From assembly GCF_016904885.1 (NCBI RefSeq), contig NZ_JADWYI010000001.1, positions 3,472,001 through 3,536,000 of the forward strand: 64,000 nt of DNA, written 5' to 3'. Both the position numbers and the translations under genes were made by a program. Source of the DNA: Archangium primigenium. Its GTDB lineage: Bacteria > Myxococcota > Myxococcia > Myxococcales > Myxococcaceae. Below, piece after piece: positions 45,343-54,012 of this stretch. Under the pieces are notes generated by a model. The model was not told where the DNA came from and made no database searches. It was given only the letters and a program-made list of their open reading frames with translations. How positions within the stretch are numbered: position 1 is the first letter of the stretch; each line of letters starts with the position of its first letter.

Positions 45343-47064
45343 GTGAAGACCCCCGACTTCTCCTTCGCGTGGCGCGCGCTCGCGCGCCACACCGTGTTGC
45401 TCAGTGCGCTCGCCGCGTGTGGCCCGACGGATGTCTCCGAGTCCGAGCCCCCGCGGGCCCTGAAGACCACCGCCCAGGCGCAATTGATCTTTCCCTTGCA
45501 GGCCTCGGCGCCGACGTCGGTGACCGGCCCGCAGGCGGGCGCCACGTCCGCCGAGCCCTCGGTGGCGCTGGGCAATGGCATCTATTTCCTGGCCTGGATG
45601 GAGTACACGGAAAGCACTCCGCCCATGCTTTACGGCCGCCGGGTCCGGGCCTCGGATGGTGTGGCGTTGGACGCGCAGCCCATCGTGCTGGCTCCGGGGA
45701 GTGGACATTTCATCGAACGGCCGTCCGTGGCCTTCGATGGCGAGAACTTCTTCGTCGTCTGGTCCGAGGGACTGCCCACCGTTTTCGGTCGGCGGGTGCG
45801 GGCCTCGGACGGCGCGCTGCTCGACGCCGCGCCCCGGCTCTACAGCGAGGGGCCCAACTCCAGCATCGTGGGCCGCTATGCCGCCGTGTCGTTCGACGGG
45901 ACGAACTACCTGCTGACCTGGATGGGCACGCACTTCCCGGCGCCGCAAGAGTATTACTTCAAGACCCTGGGCCGGCGGGTTCGGCCCTCGGACGGCAACG
46001 TCCTGGACGCCCAGCCGTTCGTCGTCGGTGAGGCGTCCCGGTCGCACGTCTCCAGCACCGGGGGCACCAGCCTGGCGGTGTGGGGCGAGTCTGGCGGCAT
46101 TCAAGCGGTGCGGGTGGACTCGGCGGGGCAGGTGCTCGATGCCTCGCCCATCGTGTTGTCCGCGGCGAGCTCGGTGAACGTCCGCGTGGCGTCCCGGGGC
46201 GGTGAGTTCCTGGTGCTCTGGTCGGACAACGGCCTGTGGGCCCGGCGCGTGCGGGCCTCGGACGGCGCGCTGCTCGGCGCGGCGGTGCTGCTGGACTCGA
46301 CACTCAGCGCCCAGTGGGGCCTCTCGTTCGACGCGACCTTCGATGGCGAGCACTACCGGGTGCTCTGGTCGGGCGTGCGCGAGGGGGCGCGCCGTCTGCT
46401 CACCGCGCGCCTGTCACCGAACGGCTCGGTGGACGCGGGGTCGGAGCAGCGCCTCGCGGAGGCCTATCCCGCGGAGTCCGAAGGCCTGGGGATCGCCGCC
46501 GCCGGGCCGGGTCGGTTCATGGCCGCCTACAATCCCCCCGCCAATGTCTCCTACCGGCTCGTCCAGCCCTTCTCGTGCGCGCCGGACGTGACGCCCCCCA
46601 TCATCACCTGTCCGGCCACCAAGACGTACCAGTGTGTCTACAGCGGCCAGCGCGTGATGACGGACTTCGAGTACGGAGACAACTGCGGCATCGCCTACAC
46701 GGGCACGAGCCCCAACTACATCGGCCAGCCCGGGATCCAGACGAACCATGTCTCCGTCACGGACCTGTCGGGCAACTCGGCGTCGTGCGCCACCCAGTGG
46801 AACATCGTGGACACGGAGGAGCCCACGGTCACCCTGCATGGCCCCACGTACCTGGATGTGCCCTACGGCACGCCCTACCAGGAGCCGGGCTACTCGGCCG
46901 AGGACGGCTGTGACGGATACGGCCCGTGGATCACCTCCCAGGTCCAGGTGTATGGCACGGTCAACACGTCCCAGCCGGGGTTCTACGAGCGGCAGTACGT
47001 CCTCACCGACCGGTCCGGGAATATCGGCTTCGCGGTCCGCATCGTGCGGGTCCTCGAGCCGTAG
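45343..47064 (+). CDS. Repeat lipoprotein B, paralogue of A
   Basis: 573 residues, very similar to its neighbour from signal peptide to end: LARHTVLLSALAACGPT against FARHTVLLGALAACGPT, the same RVRASDG repeats, and the same two C-terminal Ig-like domains (VTPPIITCPATKTYQCVYSG, YGTPYQEPGYSAEDGCDG). Start is GTG. Differences are concentrated in the loops. A recent tandem duplication that kept the upstream element, followed by divergence. Both could be surface receptors or adhesins; function unknown. Confidence 0.7.
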   Translation: MKTPDFSFAWRALARHTVLLSALAACGPTDVSESEPPRALKTTAQAQLIFPLQASAPTSVTGPQAGATSAEPSVALGNGIYFLAWMEYTESTPPMLYGRRVRASDGVALDAQPIVLAPGSGHFIERPSVAFDGENFFVVWSEGLPTVFGRRVRASDGALLDAAPRLYSEGPNSSIVGRYAAVSFDGTNYLLTWMGTHFPAPQEYYFKTLGRRVRPSDGNVLDAQPFVVGEASRSHVSSTGGTSLAVWGESGGIQAVRVDSAGQVLDASPIVLSAASSVNVRVASRGGEFLVLWSDNGLWARRVRASDGALLGAAVLLDSTLSAQWGLSFDATFDGEHYRVLWSGVREGARRLLTARLSPNGSVDAGSEQRLAEAYPAESEGLGIAAAGPGRFMAAYNPPANVSYRLVQPFSCAPDVTPPIITCPATKTYQCVYSGQRVMTDFEYGDNCGIAYTGTSPNYIGQPGIQTNHVSVTDLSGNSASCATQWNIVDTEEPTVTLHGPTYLDVPYGTPYQEPGYSAEDGCDGYGPWITSQVQVYGTVNTSQPGFYERQYVLTDRSGNIGFAVRIVRVLEP

Positions 47065-47079
47065 GACCGGCGGCCCGCG

Positions 47080-49521
47080 TCACCGCTCGGTGGGCCGCAG
47101 GTCGAGCCGGGTGATCCGGAGCGCGGAATCCCCCTGGATGTCCGCCTCGTCGAACAGCACGGGGCGCAGCCGTGTCTGGGAGAAGAGGTGGGTCTGGTCC
47201 GCGAACAGCGGCGAGGCGGGGTCCGTCGACTCGGAGTAGGTGAGCAGCGCGGACGCCCGGGGGCCGCTCCGGGTGAACTCGGTGAGCAGCACGAAGCTCG
47301 TGCCGTTGTTGATGGGGTAGCCCTGGGCGGTGAGGCCCGTGCGCTCGGAGAGCACGGGCCCCCGCTCGGTGCGGGGCAAGAGGGTGGAGTTGGCGGGCGT
47401 GTAGCCCACCACGTTGAGCACGCCCTCCTGGCCGAGTCCTCCACTCAGGGGCAGGAGCTGCCGGCCCTTGCGCGTGTACTGCACCTCGCCCAGGCGTGCG
47501 TCCACCCGGAGCCCCGCGGCGGTGAGGCGGGAGACGGCCTCGCCCAGCTTCTCGAGCAGGGGATCCGGACCGGCATCGGGGGCGGGCGCGAGGCCGGAAG
47601 GCGTGGACAGGGGCCGCGCGGGATCGAAGGGCCGCGCGAAGAGGGCGCCTTGATCGACGAGGTCCGCCGCGCTGAAGCCGCCGAGGAACTCCCGCCACAC
47701 GAGCGCCCCGGTGCGGTTGGCCGTGAAGCGGCCGTCCCACGTGGCGAGCAGGTGGCAGGCCCGCGTGAGGTCCACGGGGACGCCCTCCACGTCCACCGAG
47801 TCCACGGCCTGGCAGCGCCGCACGACCGCCTCGCGCAGCTGGTCGGCCATCCAGGAGCGGTTGTCCAGGAGCGCCCGCGCGAGCTCCTCCCGGGTGAAGC
47901 GCCCATCGCTGCCGGAGGCGGACGCCGCGCCCCGCTCGGTGAGCAGCGCCAGGTTCATGTGCGTGCGGGGGCTGATGCGGCCCTGGGTCGGCGCATGGGT
48001 CTCGTAGCCGAAGGGCAGCGCCCACAGCGGCGCGGCGGGGTTCGTGTAGGTGGCCGAGTCATTCGCGTTCATCACGAAGTCCGGCCGGAGCAACTGGGGC
48101 ACGTCCGCGAGCGGCACCAGTCCGGAGGGGTCTCCTCCCTGGCGGACCCACTCGTCGCGGGACGTGCCGCCATCCAGCAAGAGGATGCGCTGGGCGGCGA
48201 GCGCCTGGGTGTCCGCGTCGTGCTGGAGCGACTCGCGGTAGGCGGCCACGGTCTCGGCGCTCAAGTTCGGCACCCGGGAGGCGTCCACGAAGCGGGTCTC
48301 GCCCGTGGCGCTCGCCGCGATGGTGTTCACCCAGGGGATGCCCCGCGCCTCCCGGTCCGCCGCGGCGAGGTCCGCCAGACTCCGGGCGGTGTTCATGCGC
48401 AGCCACTGCTCCGCGAAGCGGTGGTTGCCCTCGTTCGCGTCCCGGATGACATAGGCCGTCCGGGTGCTCCACTCCAACCCGGGGCCGTGGAGCAGGGGGC
48501 CGTGGTGGCTGCGCCAGAACGAGCGCGTCACCTGCCGCAGGCTCCCATCCTCCTGGAGCACGTCGATGGTCCGCGCGTCCCGGGTCATCGCGCGGCGCTG
48601 GCCGTCGTAGAGGTAGGTGGTGGGCGCGTCGTCGGCGAGCGTGAGCCGGTAGAGGACGAAGTGGCTCGAGGTCGCCACGGTGTGGGTCCAGGCCACGTGG
48701 CGGTTGAACCCGATGTTGATGACCGGCACGCCCAGCAGCGAGGCGCCATACACGTCGAGCGTGCCCGGGAGCGTCAGGTGGCTCTCGTAGAAGCGCAGCG
48801 CGCCTTCCCAGGGGAAGTGCGGATTGGCGAGCAGCATGCCGCCCCCTCCCGCCGACCGGTCCCGGCCAATCGCCCAGCCATTGCTGCCCAGGTCGGTCGC
48901 GCGGGACGGGGACGTGAGGGCGGTGGGGAAGGGGGACGCCGCCGCCGATGGGCGCACCCCGGGCGGTTGGGCATGGGCGAGGTAGCCGAGCAGGGGCGCG
49001 GTGCTGTCGAACATCGACAGGTCCAGGTGATAGGCGAGCAGGTCGACGCCCCGGATGGGCTTCACCCACGCGGCGCCCGTGCACGGAGCGGGCAGCCGCG
49101 ACGCGGGGGTCTCCTGGAGGTAGTGGTTGTAGCCCGCGGCGAACCCCTCCACGAGCTCCCGCACGGCGGGGGTCTGCTGGTCATACGCGGCCTGGGCCCG
49201 TGTCAGCAGCCCGAGGCCCAGGTAGGTGAGATCGCTGTCGATGTTCGCGTCGTTCGTCCCTGGACCGAGGGAGCGGGCGCGCTCGCCCCGCACCTTGAGG
49301 AGCTGATCGGCGAGGATGCACACCGCGTCCTGGGCCTGGGCATAGCCGAGCCCCGCGCCGATCCCCCGGTAGTCCGCCGCGGTGATGTGCGGAATGCCAT
49401 GGGCGGTGCGCCGGAGGGTGGCGCGGATGGACGCGGAGGTCTCGTCCTCTCCCAGGCATGCGCACATGCACAGGAAGGTCACTCCCACGAGCCTCATCGA
49501 ACGCTGCACCCAGGAACGCAT
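47080..49521 (-). CDS. Penicillin acylase-family Ntn hydrolase lipoprotein (acyl-homoserine-lactone acylase-like)
   Basis: 813 residues. Lipobox with MCAC near residue 22. N-terminal alpha chain region with RRTAHGIPHITAADYRGIGA and GYAQAQDAV, then the nucleophile Ser213 in TDLGSNGWAIG, where autocatalytic cleavage would free the beta chain. The oxyanion and core asparagine are probably in NIGFNRHVAWTHTVA and FVMNANDSATYT. Composition resembles PvdQ/aculeacin-type acylases, so amide-linked long-chain acyl groups such as N-acyl-homoserine lactones are possible substrates. Start taken at 49521 because GAGAGG lies 6 bases away; 49527 is the other ATG. Secreted or outer-membrane. Confidence 0.8.
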   Translation of the reverse strand: MRSWVQRSMRLVGVTFLCMCACLGEDETSASIRATLRRTAHGIPHITAADYRGIGAGLGYAQAQDAVCILADQLLKVRGERARSLGPGTNDANIDSDLTYLGLGLLTRAQAAYDQQTPAVRELVEGFAAGYNHYLQETPASRLPAPCTGAAWVKPIRGVDLLAYHLDLSMFDSTAPLLGYLAHAQPPGVRPSAAASPFPTALTSPSRATDLGSNGWAIGRDRSAGGGGMLLANPHFPWEGALRFYESHLTLPGTLDVYGASLLGVPVINIGFNRHVAWTHTVATSSHFVLYRLTLADDAPTTYLYDGQRRAMTRDARTIDVLQEDGSLRQVTRSFWRSHHGPLLHGPGLEWSTRTAYVIRDANEGNHRFAEQWLRMNTARSLADLAAADREARGIPWVNTIAASATGETRFVDASRVPNLSAETVAAYRESLQHDADTQALAAQRILLLDGGTSRDEWVRQGGDPSGLVPLADVPQLLRPDFVMNANDSATYTNPAAPLWALPFGYETHAPTQGRISPRTHMNLALLTERGAASASGSDGRFTREELARALLDNRSWMADQLREAVVRRCQAVDSVDVEGVPVDLTRACHLLATWDGRFTANRTGALVWREFLGGFSAADLVDQGALFARPFDPARPLSTPSGLAPAPDAGPDPLLEKLGEAVSRLTAAGLRVDARLGEVQYTRKGRQLLPLSGGLGQEGVLNVVGYTPANSTLLPRTERGPVLSERTGLTAQGYPINNGTSFVLLTEFTRSGPRASALLTYSESTDPASPLFADQTHLFSQTRLRPVLFDEADIQGDSALRITRLDLRPTER

Positions 49522-49793
49522 GGTCATCCTCTCGGGAGCGCTCCCGGTGGGGGCCGTCAGCGCTCCAGGAAGCCGGACAAAATCAGAATGCTGGGATTCT
49601 CGGACAGATAGGACCGGAAGTGTCCGGGTCCTCCCGCACGCGTAGCCGATTGAACACGCGGACCCCTCGGTGCGCGCCTCGATGGGGATGGGTCCGTTGA
49701 TGTGGACACATCGCGCATTCGTGACGCCCTCCCCGAGGGGCGACGTTCATTCGAGCGCCGGACAGTCCGGCGTGCTGCCCCGTGGGGGTCTGA

Positions 49794-52256
49794 TCAGGGG
49801 TCGAGCTGGAAGAACAGCAGATCTGCGGCGCCGCGAGACGAGAAGCTCCGCCCGTCGAGTTGGAGGGGTCGGGCGAAGACGCCTCCGACGAGCAGTCCGC
49901 CGCCCGGCAGCAACGCGAGCCGGGGGGGCGTCCAGTCCGGAGGCAGTTGGGTGCCGTAGGGGTCATAGAGGCTCACGTCGAGCGCCCGTGACCACAGGTG
50001 CCTGCCCGTCGAGGAGTACCGGGCGAGCCGGGGCCCTCCCGTCACCGGATCCAGGAGTCCTCCTCCCAGGTTCCAGGTCTGACTGAGATCGGTGACCGTG
50101 AGGGTCCCGTCACGGCCCGCCAGCAACTCGCCCGCGAAGTAGCCTTGCTCGCGAATCCATCCGTCCCGCCCCTTCGCGTCGAGCGTTCCCAGGAAGCTCC
50201 AGACGTTCGCCGGCTCGGTGCCGCCCGGCATCCCACCGACATGGGACTCGCCCGCGAAGGAGAAGGGTCCTCCGATGCTCGCCACGAAGCCGACCTGCCC
50301 CTGGTCACCCACGAACCGGGCGCTCCGGATGCTCCCGCGATCGAAGAGGAACACCCGCTTCCACAGCAGGTCCCCCTCGGGGGAGTACCGGGCGATGAAG
50401 GAGGCGCGCTCCTGGCCCGTCGTCTGTCCATCTCCCAGATCGGAGGCGCTGCCCATCTCTCCCGTGAGGACGACGCCGCCCTCCGAATCCGTGCTCACGC
50501 TCTGCACCCACGCGGACGTGTCGGAATCGCCCGAGAGCGAGCGGGACCAGACGGGCTGACCCTGGGCGTCGAGGCGGACCACGAAGCCCCCATTGCGGAC
50601 ATCATGGGTCGCCGTCGAGCCCGCCGGTCCGCTCAGGTCCAGGGGTCCACTGAGGGCGCCCACGACGACGAGTCCGCCCGAGGGCTCGCTGGCGGCCTCG
50701 ATGGGCCTCACGGTCAGGTAGGGATAGTCGCGCGGATCCGTCGGCGTGAGGACGAAGCCCTGGCTCCACTCCGTCCGGCCATCCGGGAAGAACCGGGCGA
50801 CGAAGAAGCCCTGGTTGAGCGCGGGGGAGCGGGGCAGGGGGCCCGCGCCCAGATCCAGCGTGCCCTGGTAGTTGCCCACCAGGAAGATGCCGCCATCGGG
50901 CGCCACGGTGAGCGCGCGGGCCTGGACCGAGTCCGTGGCCAGGCGGCGGGTCCACGCCAGGCCGCCCTCGGCGTCGAAGCGCGCCAGGACCACGTCGCCC
51001 GGGCGGACCAGGGGCGAGTCTCCGAAGTGCCCCGTCGCCACGAAGCCGCCGCGCACGTCCGTGGCCATCAGGTACAGCCGCTCGTCCTGACGGCCGCCGT
51101 GCTGCTTCGCCCACCCGAGCCGCCCTCCGCCCGTGCCGCGGTAGGTGCAGTACTCGTCTGACTCCAGCGTGAGGTGCAGCTCGGGCGCGGGAACACCGGA
51201 GGCGTTGGTGACGAAGCGCACCTCGTCGGAGGACTCGGGCAACAGGCCAAACGCGTACTCCTGATAGGCACGGAGCCCCGCGCGGGTCAGGTCGTACTCC
51301 ACCCAGCTGCCAGAGGCGATGGCGCCGAGGTTGTCCACGGCGGGGCCCAGCAAGGCGGGCCGGGAGTACCAGTTGACGTCCTCCACGCCATACGCGTTGC
51401 GCGACCAGGCGGTGCTGACGGGATGGAGCGCGGGCCCGTCCAGGGTGCCCGAGGTGGCGAACAGTCGCAGCGTGATGCTCCGAGGTGTCCACCGCAGGGT
51501 TCCCGGATAGGCGAGCTTGAAGTAGCTCTCCATGCGATCCGGCGCCCCCTTCACCCGAAAGGGCCCGTACGCACCGGCCCACGCGCCCGGCCGGTTCTCG
51601 GACGCATACGCGGTCCGGGTCATATACCCCGTCGAGACGCTCCGGGTGCTCGTGCGCGGCATGCAGTCGGAGAGCGGCGCGGTGGTGATGACGAGCTGGG
51701 GCCGACGCTCGGCGCGGGGATCCTCCTTCGACGCGAAGGCCGCGACGTGGATCGAATCCCCCAGCAGACCGAACATGTAGGTTCCGCTGCCGAGGATGGA
51801 CGGCGTCACGTCGTACTCCACCCACGTGTCCTGGGCCACGGCGCCCAGATCCGCCAGCACCTCGCCGTGAAGGCCCGGGGCGGCGTTCCACGTCACGCCC
51901 CGCTCATTCCAGTACGCGAGCAGCGAGGTCAGACGGGGCCCGTTGTCCGTGGGCGAGGTGGCGTAGAGCCGCAACTTCGCGCTCGTCACTTCTCCCCGGA
52001 GTCCCTCGATCGTGAAGCGCAGATAGGCGTCGCGCCGAGGGGACGACGACACGAACAGCGTGGCCGAGTCCCCGAAGTTCTGGGCGGGTTGGCCTTGATC
52101 CACATGAGCATCGCCCTCGGTCGGGACGGTCCACGTCCGTTGGACGGCCCCCTCGCGCGCTGGCACCTCGGCCGATGCGGCGGCGTCCCCGTGCGACAAC
52201 ACCGCCACGGCCACTCCGGCTCCCACCCCTCGCAGGCCCTTCTTCAACCACTCCAT
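49794..52256 (-). CDS. Large secreted protein with two DNRLRE/CBM96-type domains and propeller repeats
   Basis: 820 residues. After a signal-like N-terminus, two DNRLRE/CBM96-like domains are visible: first at about 40-195 (DAHVDQGQPAQNFGDSATLFV, LRFTIEGL, VEYDVTPSI, SKEDPRAERRPQLVIT), second at about 205-375 (RMESYFKLAYPGTLRW, WVEYDLTRAGL, FVTNASGVPAPELHLT). The rest has repeats of the type ARFDAEGGLAWTRRL, RFFPDGRTEWSQGF, VRLDAQGQPVWSRSL and ARYSPEGDLLWKRVF, a propeller. Such proteins are exported and may bind polysaccharide. It is transcribed with a 272-base gap to the acylase gene, in which I see no other gene. Confidence 0.7.
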   Translation of the reverse strand: MEWLKKGLRGVGAGVAVAVLSHGDAAASAEVPAREGAVQRTWTVPTEGDAHVDQGQPAQNFGDSATLFVSSSPRRDAYLRFTIEGLRGEVTSAKLRLYATSPTDNGPRLTSLLAYWNERGVTWNAAPGLHGEVLADLGAVAQDTWVEYDVTPSILGSGTYMFGLLGDSIHVAAFASKEDPRAERRPQLVITTAPLSDCMPRTSTRSVSTGYMTRTAYASENRPGAWAGAYGPFRVKGAPDRMESYFKLAYPGTLRWTPRSITLRLFATSGTLDGPALHPVSTAWSRNAYGVEDVNWYSRPALLGPAVDNLGAIASGSWVEYDLTRAGLRAYQEYAFGLLPESSDEVRFVTNASGVPAPELHLTLESDEYCTYRGTGGGRLGWAKQHGGRQDERLYLMATDVRGGFVATGHFGDSPLVRPGDVVLARFDAEGGLAWTRRLATDSVQARALTVAPDGGIFLVGNYQGTLDLGAGPLPRSPALNQGFFVARFFPDGRTEWSQGFVLTPTDPRDYPYLTVRPIEAASEPSGGLVVVGALSGPLDLSGPAGSTATHDVRNGGFVVRLDAQGQPVWSRSLSGDSDTSAWVQSVSTDSEGGVVLTGEMGSASDLGDGQTTGQERASFIARYSPEGDLLWKRVFLFDRGSIRSARFVGDQGQVGFVASIGGPFSFAGESHVGGMPGGTEPANVWSFLGTLDAKGRDGWIREQGYFAGELLAGRDGTLTVTDLSQTWNLGGGLLDPVTGGPRLARYSSTGRHLWSRALDVSLYDPYGTQLPPDWTPPRLALLPGGGLLVGGVFARPLQLDGRSFSSRGAADLLFFQLDP

Positions 52257-52444
52257 GTTACGGCTCCTTTCGGGCCGTCCCCCCCGCGGCGAGGCTCAAC
52301 ATGGGATGCGCCAGGCGGGAAACAAGTCCAGCCCCGACGGGATGTGACGGTTTGTGGACCTCGTGACCTTTTCCCTCACGCGCGGAGGCCAGGGCCGGAT
52401 TATCCAGGGGGCCCCCTACACACCCGCACGAAGCGAGGACAGAC

Positions 52445-53338
52445 ATGGCCGAGACGAACGCGAAGGCGAGCGGCACTTTCAAGATCGGTGGTGACCTGGA
52501 GGTGAATCGGCTGGGGTTCGGCGCGATGCGCATCACCGGACAGGGCATCTGGGGCCCGCCGGAGGATCCCGCGGAGGCCCGGAGGACCGTCCGGCGCGTG
52601 GTGGAGCTGGGCATCAACTTCATCGACACGGCGGACAGCTACGGCCCCTACGTGAGCGAGGACATCCTGGCGGAGGTGCTGGCGCCCCATCCCAAGGGCG
52701 TGGTCATCGCCACCAAGGGCGGCCTGACCCGCCACGGGCCCAACGTGTGGCCCGTGCTGGGACGTCCCGAGTACCTGCGGCAGTGCGTGCTGATGAGCCT
52801 GCGTCGGCTGAAGCAGGAGCGCATCGACCTGTGGCAGCTGCACCGCATCGATCCGAAGGTGCCGCGCGACGAGCAGTTCGGCGTCCTGGCCGAGATGCAG
52901 AAGGAGGGCCTCATCCGCCACCTGGGCCTGAGCGAGGTGAGCGTCGAGGAGATCCAGGCGGCCAGCCGCTTCTTCCAGGTGACGACGGTGCAGAACCTCT
53001 ACAACCTGGCCAACCGCAAGAGCGAGGACGTGCTGGACCACTGCGCCGCGAACGGCATCGGGTTCATTCCCTGGTACCCGCTGGCGGCGGGCAACCTCGC
53101 GGCCCCGGGCGCCTTGCTCGACACCGTGGCCAAGAAGCTCTCGGCCACGCCGTCCCAGGTGGCGCTCGCGTGGGTGCTCAAGCGCAGCCCGGTGATGCTC
53201 CCGATTCCCGGCACGGGCAAGGTCAAGCACCTGGAGGAGAACACCGCCGCGGCCCACCTCACGCTCTCCGACGAGGACTTCCGCGCGCTCGACACCCAGG
53301 GGCGCGAGGCCTGGAAGCAGCAGGGCCAGCGCAAGTAG
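52445..53338 (+). CDS. Aldo/keto reductase
   Basis: 297 residues. NADPH-dependent reductase of small carbonyl compounds. The catalytic tetrad is visible: Asp and Tyr in [10 protein letters not shown], Lys in VIATKGGL and His in [13 protein letters not shown]-binding residues appear near the end ([14 protein letters not shown]). [15 protein letters not shown]-like start LGFGAMRI. The substrate cannot be told. Divergent from the CBM96-like gene across 188 bases. Confidence 0.9.
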   Translation: MAETNAKASGTFKIGGDLEVNRLGFGAMRITGQGIWGPPEDPAEARRTVRRVVELGINFIDTADSYGPYVSEDILAEVLAPHPKGVVIATKGGLTRHGPNVWPVLGRPEYLRQCVLMSLRRLKQERIDLWQLHRIDPKVPRDEQFGVLAEMQKEGLIRHLGLSEVSVEEIQAASRFFQVTTVQNLYNLANRKSEDVLDHCAANGIGFIPWYPLAAGNLAAPGALLDTVAKKLSATPSQVALAWVLKRSPVMLPIPGTGKVKHLEENTAAAHLTLSDEDFRALDTQGREAWKQQGQRK

Positions 53339-53357
53339 GCGCACGGGCCACGGGGGG

Positions 53358-53888
53358 TCATTCCCGGGGGACGAGCGTCAGGTGCCCCTTGGAGAGGGTG
53401 TGATCGAACCGGTGGAGGATGAAGCCCACCTGCTTGTCTTCGTCCTTCACCACGAAGGTCGTCAGCGTCCTGGCCGATGGGGGCGGTTGGAGGTCCATGG
53501 GCTCGATGGACTGACCGTGCTGCACACTGTCGAAGAGGATGTAGGGCTCATCGAGGAGTCGGATGCTCAGCCGCTCGACGGGTGAGGGCGGATCTTCCGG
53601 AGCCCAGCGCAGCGCGAGCTCGAGCAGGTCTTGCTCCGAGGGGGCGTGGAGCCACCGCAGGAGCGCCAGCCCATCCTGCCGGACGATGAGGGTCGTCTGG
53701 GCGGGCTCGTCCCCCAGCACGAGGATGTCCCCCCAGCTTCGTTTGAGGACTCCCGCGAAGTCATCGATCTGGCAGGCGTCATCGTAGTGGTCCCCTTCGA
53801 CGCCGTTCCAGGACGAGGCCTTCGAGCGGGGCATCATCACCAGGGGTCCTCCCTCGGAGGCGATCCACTGCGGCTTCTGGGTCGTCAT
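53358..53888 (-). CDS. Imm21-like immunity protein
   Basis: 176 residues. It matches the pattern of immunity protein 21: WIASEGGPLVMMP at the N-terminus, SSWNGVEGDHYDDACQIDD, ILVLGDEPAQTT, then LLRWLHAPSEQD and the DEPYILFDSVQ strand. Proteins of this family protect against a polymorphic toxin, usually encoded next to it. No cognate toxin is adjacent here, so it may be an orphan immunity gene. ATG start at 53888; a GTG at 53894 is in frame. Divergent from the kinase gene, convergent with the reductase gene (19 bases between stops). Confidence 0.65.
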   Translation of the reverse strand: MTTQKPQWIASEGGPLVMMPRSKASSWNGVEGDHYDDACQIDDFAGVLKRSWGDILVLGDEPAQTTLIVRQDGLALLRWLHAPSEQDLLELALRWAPEDPPSPVERLSIRLLDEPYILFDSVQHGQSIEPMDLQPPPSARTLTTFVVKDEDKQVGFILHRFDHTLSKGHLTLVPRE

Positions 53889-53908
53889 GGGCACCGAGCG
53901 TAACCTCC

Positions 53909-53936
53909 TTGGAACGTCATGGGCGTGTGTTAGGGT
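53909..53936 (+). promoter_or_regulatory. Candidate promoter of transmembrane kinase gene
   Basis: TTGGAA (53909-53914) and TAGGGT (53931-53936) with a 16-base spacer. A start near 53943 leaves a leader of about 70 bases before the GTG at 54013. It sits in the 124-base gap shared with the divergent immunity gene. Confidence 0.35.
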
Positions 53937-54012
53937 CCTACTTGGGAGATGACGCCCCCGCGCAGGACCCCGGAAGTCATGGGGATCGGCGTGTCGCTTC
54001 AGGAGGGATACC

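Noticed and set aside
47188-49611. 807-codon plus-strand frame opposite the acylase gene
   Set aside because: Compositional shadow; the minus-strand acylase has clear catalytic motifs and a signal peptide.
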